Below, in pieces: positions 7,018 through 14,400 of a stretch of DNA of 17,614 bases. The notes under the pieces were generated by a model. That model was not told the origin of the DNA. It did no database searches and saw only the letters and a program-made list of their open reading frames with translations. Source of the DNA: Cyclobacteriaceae bacterium (GTDB taxonomy: Bacteria; Bacteroidota; Bacteroidia; Cytophagales; Cyclobacteriaceae); contig JAUUZS010000014.1 of the NCBI GenBank assembly GCA_030589835.1, positions 1-17,614 on the forward strand, in the 5' to 3' direction. Made by a program: the position numbers and the translations under genes. Position 1 is the first letter of the stretch. Every line of letters begins with the position of its first letter.

Positions 7018-7052
7018 CGCAAAGCTAACTTTTAATTAAAATAGAAATCCAG

Positions 7053-8858
7053 ATGAGAAAGTTTATTTACGCCTTATTGACGTTGGGAGTACTGACTTTT
7101 TATGGTTGTGCCATGAATACAATGATGAACTTGGCAAAGAACCAGCAATTAACAGTAGATCCAGATCCTCTTGAAGTTCATGCAGATAAGGTGAATTTTG
7201 AAATATCGGCAGCATTGCCGGTAAAAATGTTAAAGCCCAATTTAACTTATTCGGTTGAACCATCGTATGAGTATGCAGGCAAGTCGGAAAAATTTGATGC
7301 TATAAAATTTGTAGCAAACGAATATCCTAACCGGGATACTCAACAGCCCAGAGTTTCAGAAAAATTTGAAATGCCATATAATTCTGAAATGGAAAAAGGG
7401 TCTTTGACAATTGTCGGAATTGGAATTAACGACAAAAATGGTAAACAAAGCGAGCCTACAGAAAAATTAGAGATCGCCAAAGGTGTAATCACTACCTCTA
7501 AATTGGTGGTGCCTGCATATTATGGAGCTTATGTAAGCTACGATTATAAAGATGAAACAGTCAAAGGTTGGACTCCGGATGAAGAATTGGAACCAACGAA
7601 TGTTAATTTTTATTTCTTGCAGGGACGTTCTGATTTGAGATCTTCTGAAAAAAGAAGTGACAGAGGCAAATTATTCCAGGCATTTATTGCTGAGAAAAAT
7701 GTAACCAGAACTGTTACCATTACCGGTACTCACTCTCCAGAAGGTTCAGAAAGAATAAACAGCGATCTTTCTAAAAACAGGGCTGAAAAGATTGAGCAAT
7801 ACTACAATCAAATGATGGACCGCTACGATTATAAAGGAGCAGCAGAGTCCATTAAGTTTGTTCTGAAGCCAGTTATTGAAGATTGGACTGAATTTAAAGA
7901 GGCCCTTGAGAAATACGATGGCGTTGATCAGTCAGCAAAATCTGCAATCCTTAGTATTGTAAACGGATCAGGTTCATTTGAAGACAAAGAAGATGCACTT
8001 CACAAGCTTCCTTCATATAAGAAAGTATTCAAAGATGTTTATCCAGATTTGAGAGCAGCAAAAACCGAAATTTTGACCGTTGTTGAAAAAAGAACGGATG
8101 CAGAAATTTCAGTACTTGCCAAGCAAATTGCAGAAGGCAAGATTCCTGCAGATTCACTTTCATATGGCGAGTTGGCATATGCAGCATATCTTACTCCTTC
8201 ATTGCAGGAAAAAGCTGCTATCTATGAAGCTACAGTAAAAACATATGACAACTGGGCAGCTCACAACAACCTTGGTGCTGTGTATTTAAATATGGCTGTT
8301 GTTGGCGATGGTGACATGAACGCAAATCTTGAGAAATCTGTAACGCAATTCCAGATTTCCCTTAATAAGAAAAGCAGTGCATATGCAAAAGGAAATGTGG
8401 GTAGTGCTGAATTAATGCAGGGAAATGTAGAAAAGGCTTATGCTTCACTTTCTGATGCTGTGGCATTGAATCCTCCTTCAAAAATTATTTATGGATTCAA
8501 CGGAACCAAAGGCTCTATTGAAATTATGACCGCAAACTATTCCGATGCAGTTAAGTCATTATCAAATGCTGCTGACAATGCAGATAACCTGTTTAACAAA
8601 GGTTTGGCACAGGTACTTGCTAAGGATTATCAAAATGCAATCATTACGTTCGATGAGCTTTCTGATAAAGACGGTGATTATGCTTTGGCGTATTATGGTG
8701 CAGCAATCGCTTCTTCCCGATTGGGCAAATTAAGTGATGTTGTAGAAAATGTTAAGAAAGCGGTAAATAGTGATCCGGAGCTGAAATCAAAAGCTGCGGT
8801 TGATCTTGAATTTGCAAAGTTTGCTTCTGATAGCAATTTTGTTGATGCCGTAAAATAA
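7053..8858 (+). CDS. Outer-membrane-associated OmpA-like/TPR protein, probable lipoprotein
   Basis: This 601-residue protein begins with an export signal (MRKFIYALLTLGVLTFYGCAM). Cys19 sits where a lipidated cysteine would be, although FYGC is a weak lipobox. Residues about 30-175 form a beta-rich region I cannot assign. An OmpA-like peptidoglycan-associated segment follows: VNFYFLQGRSDLRSSEK, then VTITGTHSPEGSERINSDLSKNRAEKIEQYY (about 184-251). The closing strand of that fold seems to come only after an insertion, at VFKDVYPDLRAAKTEILTVV (325-344). TPR-type helices fill about 370-590 (AHNNLGAVYLNMAVVGDG, GNVGSAELMQGNVEKAYASL, LFNKGLAQVLAKDYQNAI). The likely role is a periplasmic scaffold at the outer membrane. 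Its own promoter and a strong terminator make it a single-gene unit. Confidence 0.75.
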   Translation: MRKFIYALLTLGVLTFYGCAMNTMMNLAKNQQLTVDPDPLEVHADKVNFEISAALPVKMLKPNLTYSVEPSYEYAGKSEKFDAIKFVANEYPNRDTQQPRVSEKFEMPYNSEMEKGSLTIVGIGINDKNGKQSEPTEKLEIAKGVITTSKLVVPAYYGAYVSYDYKDETVKGWTPDEELEPTNVNFYFLQGRSDLRSSEKRSDRGKLFQAFIAEKNVTRTVTITGTHSPEGSERINSDLSKNRAEKIEQYYNQMMDRYDYKGAAESIKFVLKPVIEDWTEFKEALEKYDGVDQSAKSAILSIVNGSGSFEDKEDALHKLPSYKKVFKDVYPDLRAAKTEILTVVEKRTDAEISVLAKQIAEGKIPADSLSYGELAYAAYLTPSLQEKAAIYEATVKTYDNWAAHNNLGAVYLNMAVVGDGDMNANLEKSVTQFQISLNKKSSAYAKGNVGSAELMQGNVEKAYASLSDAVALNPPSKIIYGFNGTKGSIEIMTANYSDAVKSLSNAADNADNLFNKGLAQVLAKDYQNAIITFDELSDKDGDYALAYYGAAIASSRLGKLSDVVENVKKAVNSDPELKSKAAVDLEFAKFASDSNFVDAVK

Positions 8859-8880
8859 AATAATCTCAAATATTATTTTG

Positions 8881-8910
8881 AAACCCTCTCAATCGAGAGG
8901 GTTTTTTTTT
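8881..8910 (+). terminator. Rho-independent terminator after the OmpA/TPR gene
   Basis: AAACCCTCTC (8881-8890) pairs with GAGAGGGTTT (8895-8904) around an AATC loop, and T runs to 8910. It begins 22 bases after the stop codon at 8858 and isolates this gene from pdhB. Confidence 0.93.
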
Positions 8911-8926
8911 AAATCAAAAGTGAATA

Positions 8927-8958
8927 CTTTTAGTTATATGTATTAATGCATATTTTTG
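8927..8958 (+). promoter_or_regulatory. Promoter for pdhB
   Basis: TATTTTTG (8951-8958) is a full match to the -7 pattern. At the -33 position there is CTTTT (8927-8931), 19 bases upstream, rather than TTTG. Only 13 bases lie between the -7 box and the ATG, so the leader would be about 8 bases. Confidence 0.65.
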
Positions 8959-8971
8959 CGTTCCTAAAAAA

Positions 8972-9958
8972 ATGAATGTAATGGTAGAAAAGCAATTCAG
9001 AGAGGTTATAAGAGATGCCATGTCCGAAGAGATGAGGCATGACCCTAAAGTGTTTTTAATGGGTGAAGAAGTCGCTCAATATAATGGCGCATATAAAGCC
9101 AGCCAGGGTATGCTGGATGAATTTGGACCCGAAAGAGTACTCGATACGCCAATTTCTGAATTGGGCTTTGCGGGCTTAGGTGTTGGTGCCGCAATGAATG
9201 GCCTGAGGCCTATCATTGAATTTATGACCTTTAATTTCTCTCTCGTGGCCATAGATCAAATTATTAACAGCGCTGCTAAAATTAATTCCATGTCAGGAGG
9301 CCAATTTATTGCTCCAATGGTCTTTAGAGGGCCAACAGGAAATGCCGGTCAATTAGCAGCTCAACATTCTCAAAATTTTGAAAACTGGTATGTAAACGTT
9401 CCCGGCTTAAAGGTAATTGTCCCCTCCAATCCGTATGATGCCAAGGGATTATTAAAATCTGCTATCCGTGATGATGATCCGGTAATTTTTATGGAATCAG
9501 AGGTGATGTATGGCGATAGAGCGATGGTTCCTGAAGATGAATACCTACTCCCGATTGGCGTGGCCAACACAACAAGAGAGGGAAATGAAGTGACCATAGT
9601 TTCATTCGGAAAGATGATGAAACTCGTTGATCAGGCTGCTATTGAATTGGAAAAAGAGGGAATATCTGCCGAAGTGATCGACCTGCGTACAGTGAGGCCT
9701 TTAGATTATGATACTATTGTGAATTCCGTGAAGAAAACCAATAGATTGGTTATTGTGGAAGAAGCATGGCCAATGGCTTCAATTTCTGCAGACATTTCAT
9801 ATCATGTACAGAAAAATGCATTTGATTATTTAGATGCTCCTATTGCAAGAGTAAATTCTATGGATGTGCCCTTGGCATATGCCCCAACATTGATCGAAGC
9901 ATCATTACCCAATGTAAAAAGGATCATTGAAGCTGCAAAATCAGCCATGTACGTATAA
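8972..9958 (+). CDS. pdhB: Pyruvate dehydrogenase E1 component, beta subunit
   Basis: This 328-residue protein is the usual length for E1-beta. The thiamine diphosphate-binding half has LMGEEVAQYNGAYKASQGMLDEFG (29-52) and DTPISELGFAGLGVGAAMNGLRPIIEFMT (58-86), where Glu63 would activate the cofactor. RGPTGNAGQLAAQHSQNFE (119-137) carries His132 of the active site. The C-terminal transketolase domain follows (VTIVSFGKMMKLVDQAA, AEVIDLRTVRPLDYDTIV, VEEAWPMASISADIS). With E1-alpha it decarboxylates pyruvate and hands the acetyl group to E2. The related branched-chain 2-oxoacid E1-beta is similar, but IPMVFRGPTG-like and GAYKASQGM features favour PDH. No alpha subunit is adjacent; in many Bacteroidota pdhA and the E2 gene sit together elsewhere. 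A second ATG three codons in is possible. Confidence 0.9.
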   Translation: MNVMVEKQFREVIRDAMSEEMRHDPKVFLMGEEVAQYNGAYKASQGMLDEFGPERVLDTPISELGFAGLGVGAAMNGLRPIIEFMTFNFSLVAIDQIINSAAKINSMSGGQFIAPMVFRGPTGNAGQLAAQHSQNFENWYVNVPGLKVIVPSNPYDAKGLLKSAIRDDDPVIFMESEVMYGDRAMVPEDEYLLPIGVANTTREGNEVTIVSFGKMMKLVDQAAIELEKEGISAEVIDLRTVRPLDYDTIVNSVKKTNRLVIVEEAWPMASISADISYHVQKNAFDYLDAPIARVNSMDVPLAYAPTLIEASLPNVKRIIEAAKSAMYV

Positions 9959-10356
9959 TCCGTATTGGGCAATAGAAATGTATTTCGCCTCATAACGTAC
10001 TGTAAATTAAGAATATACAATACTTTTATCCATCACTATAACGGTGTTATGCCTGCTGTGCATACATATTGACATTGGTTGGTGAAGTAGGGAAGAAAGA
10101 AATTCTCAACTCAGCGAATATTATTGTTTCTATTCCTGCATTGATTTTCTCCTTTTTTTCTACGGTTGTCTTAGGCTCTTTTCACATATCTTCAGGAGAT
10201 CAGCGCTAGCCGAAGGTAATGCTACCTTCTGACAGCATTTATGATCTACCATAAAATCAGGGCAGAAGCATTTAAGGAAAGGAATTATAATTGAAATGTA
10301 TTGGCCAAAATACTTAAATTCATTGCTCCGTGTCACCTCAGGTAATCATCACAGGT
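9959..10356. other. Gene-poor stretch between pdhB and the REC-kinase gene, with small inverted repeats
   Basis: There is no full-length gene on either strand. It holds ATAAC-GGT-GTTAT (10038-10050), a perfect GAAGGTA-ATGC-TACCTTC hairpin (10212-10229) and an imperfect GTATTGGCCAAAATAC palindrome (10298-10313). None of these has a U-run, so none is a convincing terminator for pdhB (+) or for the kinase operon (-), although both must end here. A short hydrophobic frame is listed separately. Confidence 0.6.
10069..10209 (+). pseudogene. Hydrophobic reading-frame fragment, possible gene remnant
   Basis: A 46-codon frame begins at TTG 10069 and ends at TAG 10209. It reads as a hydrophilic start (LTLVGEVGKKEILNSAN) and then a 22-residue transmembrane-like run (IIVSIPALIFSFFSTVVLGSFH). 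It has no ATG, no promoter and no recognisable family. In another frame at 10241 a 17-codon frame also looks protein-like (MIYHKIRAEAFKERNYN). Fragments in different frames suggest decayed coding sequence, but a stretch this short may also be open by chance. Confidence 0.25.
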
Positions 10357-11457
10357 TTAAGAATTGTTGGCAGGCAAACTAAAAATAAATGTACTCCCTT
10401 CTCCGAATTTGCTCTCTACCCAAATTTTGCCTCCATTTTTTTGTATAAACTCATTACAAAGAATAAGACCTAGCCCTGTGCCTTTTTCTTTGCTTTGGCC
10501 AATAGATTTTGGATTAACATCTATTTTAAAAAGCTTATTAATGTCTTCAGGTTTAATTCCTATACCATTGTCCGAGACCGAATACGTCACTACATTTTTT
10601 GCTTTACTGGCTTTCAAAATAATTTCACCTCCTTCCAAGGTAAATTTAATACTATTGCTTATCAAATTTCTTAGTATCGTTTTTATCATATTTTCATCAG
10701 CATAAGCATTCACCCCGCTTTTGATGGTTGATTTTAACGAAATATTTTTTTGTTTGGCGTTGTTTTCATTGAGTTGAATTACTTCGTTTGTTAACTTTTC
10801 CAAGTTCAAAATTTCCGGACAAAAATTCATTGACCCTGTTTGGGATCTTGACCATTCCAACAGGTTTTCAAGCAGTAACCTGCCGGATTTAGCAGATTCG
10901 TTTATAAGATTAGCAAGTGCTAATATGTCAGTGGCACGATCGGATTCAAGTTCTTTTTGGAGAATTTCACTCAGTCCCAATAGATGGTTTAAAGGGCTTT
11001 TTAAGTCATGGGCGATGATCGAGAAAAACTTGTCTTTTGTAGCATTTAGTTCCTTTAGGTTTCTTTTTTGTAGCTGTAATTTAAGGTGTGTGGTTACACG
11101 TGCCAGCAACTCTGCCTTATTAAAAGGTTTGGTTATATAATCTATTCCTCCCAATTTGAATGCCTTGGTTATGCTCTCGATATCTGTTTTGGCTGTTAAG
11201 AATATGATTGGAATATCTTTTGTCTCGTCATTCGATTTTAATATTTTACACACTTCAAACCCATCCATTTCCGGCATCATAATGTCCAGCAGGATAAGGT
11301 CAAATTTTTCTTTTTCAATGTGCTTTAGTGCTGTTTTGCCACTAATGGCAAAATTAATTTCATAACCTGCCTGTTTTAAAAAATTGGCGACAAGTTGAAT
11401 GTTTTTTGTTATATCATCAACAATTAATACTTTCTGACGCTTTATTTCCGATCTCAC
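10357..11457 (-). CDS. Response regulator receiver fused to a histidine kinase (REC-HisKA-HATPase)
   Basis: This is a 366-residue soluble protein. A complete receiver domain fills about 8-125: acidic pair Asp14-Asp15 (VDD), phospho-acceptor Asp58 (LLLDIMMPEMDG), Thr88 and Lys110 (YITKPF). A HisKA helix follows with His150 (FFSIIAHDLKSPLNHLL). The ATPase domain has the N-box around Asn264 (ILRNLISNSIKF), G1 DNGIG (296-300) and G2 GTGLGL (326-331). There is no membrane segment and no PAS domain, so it senses nothing by itself; it likely receives phosphate on Asp58 and uses that to tune its own kinase. The start is GTG at 11457: the nearby ATG (11459) is out of frame and stops at once. It lies 11 bases after the large PAS kinase and is surely co-transcribed with it. 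No output domain or DNA-binding regulator is present nearby. Confidence 0.88.
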   Translation of the reverse strand: MRSEIKRQKVLIVDDITKNIQLVANFLKQAGYEINFAISGKTALKHIEKEKFDLILLDIMMPEMDGFEVCKILKSNDETKDIPIIFLTAKTDIESITKAFKLGGIDYITKPFNKAELLARVTTHLKLQLQKRNLKELNATKDKFFSIIAHDLKSPLNHLLGLSEILQKELESDRATDILALANLINESAKSGRLLLENLLEWSRSQTGSMNFCPEILNLEKLTNEVIQLNENNAKQKNISLKSTIKSGVNAYADENMIKTILRNLISNSIKFTLEGGEIILKASKAKNVVTYSVSDNGIGIKPEDINKLFKIDVNPKSIGQSKEKGTGLGLILCNEFIQKNGGKIWVESKFGEGSTFIFSLPANNS

Positions 11458-11468
11458 ATTTAAGGGTT

Positions 11469-14400
11469 TTATAGACTGTTTTTTAGTTCATTGATAATTG
11501 ACGGATACGACATTAGCACCTCGTTCATATTGTCAATATCGAAATTTTTTGCGTGCATTACCAATACATCACTAAAGCTTTTTATCGACTCCAGGTTATA
11601 TTCCGAACCTATACTTTTCATATTTTGAGCAAAGGTTTCAATTTCTGAAAAAGACGATGTCCTTAAACATGACTCCCATAATGTGTAATGATTGCTTTCT
11701 AGCAGATCAATTATTTTTCTTAGCGCTTCTTTGTTGATGGCGCCAGGCACTTGTGTTTTTTTGATGTCCGCTCTGTTACCGGGACTTGTCACGTTAAAAT
11801 AAGCACCCACAATTTCAATTAAATGCGGTAGCTGAACAGGACGTAATAAAATGGAATTGAAATCGGTTGAATAGGCCTGATTTATATCTGTATTGCTATT
11901 GATTCCTATTTTATGGACATTTTGCAGGTTTGTATAATTTTTAATGATTTCCAGGTCATGCATTACTGATTTAGGATTTCGTAATTCCAGGATAAGTAAA
12001 TCGGCTTTGCTATTCAATTCAGAGATAATACTTTCCAGATTTTTGCCTTCAATGATATTGCTTTCTGATTGATGAAAAATCTTTTTGATCAAATCCCGAT
12101 AAAATTTTTGCTCATCTACAATAACGATAACTTTATCTTTTAATGCATGATGCTTAAACAGTGCACTTTTATTATTGTCTTGATGTAATACTTCAGTGGG
12201 CGGGCATATTTCTATGTCTTTCAAGGTAATTTCAAATCTGCTTCCTTTATCTACCTGGCTTTGCAGTAGTATTTCCCCCTTGAAGAGTTCTACCAATTCC
12301 TTGGTAATTGCCAGCCCCAAACCGGTGCCTTGATATTTCTTTTTGTCCTGATCATCCTGCTGTCGGAAAGGTTCAAAAATTGATTGTTGCAGGTGTACAG
12401 GAATCCCGATTCCTGTATCTTCAACAACTATTGAGATATCCAATTTATCAGCATTATTCTCTTTATCAATTCTTGATACGACGACTTTAAAATTTCCCTT
12501 TTCAGTAAATTTTACGGCGTTATCAACCAAATTCAATAATATTTGTTTCAATCTCAATTCATCCAGCATCACCAACTGGGGTATATTCTTATTAATATCA
12601 AATGAATAATCAAGTCCTTTCTCAAGTGCTTTGAGTGAGAATATATGTTTTATCTCATCAAATACGCTATAAAGATTTATGGGTGAAGGATTGATGCTCA
12701 TTTTTTCTGCTTCTATTTTTGATAGGTCCAGGATATCATTCAACAAATTCAAGAGCGTATTTCCGCTTGATTTTATGGAATTCAGATATCCCTTCAGCAC
12801 AGGATCCTGAATCCGTGAATAAAGCAAGTCGCTAAAACCGAGGACGGCATTCATAGGAGTGCGAATTTCATGAGAAATGTTCGCCAGGAAAGTACTTTTT
12901 GATCGGTTTGCTTTTTCAGCCTCTTCTTTGGCAATTTTTAATTGCTCTTCAAAGTTTTTACTGGCGCTTATATCAGTAATGACTGCTGCATATCTGATCG
13001 GATTATGAAATTCATCGAATATGGTATTTTCCCTGTACCAAATCCATTTTAGGGTTTGGTCTTTAAGAATTACTTTAAATTGTAAATTGAGTGTTTCTTG
13101 TTTGCCTTTTCTATAATTGTTTATTTCAGGAATAACCCAATGCTTATCATCTTGATGAATTAACCTGAGGGCACCCAGTGGATTATTGGAATACGCTTCC
13201 GGGCTTATACCAAGAATATTTGTCAAATTTGGACTAACATATAAAATTTCATTTGAAGTGTTGATTAGTATCAGCGCATCCAGGGTTCCTTCTGCAAGTT
13301 CTCTGAATTTTTCCTCACTTTCTTTCAATGCAATCTCGGCAACTGTACTTTCGGTGATGTCGCGGATAATGGCAATGACCTCATTTTTTTTACTTACAAG
13401 TAACCTGGATTCGTAATAAAATACAGTTTGCTTATCATAGATTTCATAGTTATACAATTGCATCTCATTGGTTTCTACAGCCAATTTCAGATGCTTATAA
13501 AATATTCTACTTTGTTTTTCCGGGAATACTTCTGAAAATGGTTTTCCGATAAATTGGCTAATGGGTATCAGTAATCTTTGAGAGTCATCGGTGTAAACAT
13601 CTTTAAAAATCCCATCATCATTAAAAGTAAAAATTAAATCAGGAATAATTTTGAGAAGAATTTTTTGGTGCAGCTCGGTGGCTTTGAGTGCCTTTTCTAC
13701 CTCAACCCGCTTGGTAATGTCGTTTAACAAGGAAACTACCGAATGAATATCCCCATCTTCATTGATTATCGGGAAAATTATTTCGTTTAAGGTCATTTTC
13801 CCTTTTCGCGTTTGCCATTGATTTTCCGGAATATCAAAATTGATCTCTACTTCATGATTGATGGTCGTTTTTTTATCATATACCTCTCGGTAAATTTTAT
13901 CCGATCCGGTAGATATGGAAAGGGGGTCGTCAAAAATATTGTATGTTCCTATACCGACATTTTTATCTTTTACACCAAGTAATTTGCGTTGGGTTTCATT
14001 AATCCTGGCAGTATACCCCTGTTCATTAAATATGTGAAGCCCTATTGGCAAATTGTCAATGATACTATCTAAATATTTCTTGCTTTGATCTAATGCTAAA
14101 TTGGCCTCTTTTCTAAGCGTAATATCCTGGATAGCCCCTATCACAGTTACCAAGGATTGATCGCTATAAACCTTTAAAAATTTAATTTTGTCTATTACCC
14201 ATTTCAGACTTCCTGTTATTGTTTTTATCCGATATTCAAAAGTCAAACCTTTTTCTTCTGGATTCTTTTTTATTCCCGGAAGTATAATTTGTTCAAAATC
14301 TTCTTTTAGCACAATGGAATACCAACCATATTCCATTGCATTTATTTCACCAATAGAATATCCTGCCAATTTTTCGAGGGCGCCACTTTTCCATTCCAGA

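Noticed and set aside
8545..8733. Plus-strand frame of about 60 codons inside the OmpA/TPR gene
   Set aside because: It is an alternative frame of the TPR region; the main frame is uninterrupted and domain-bearing.
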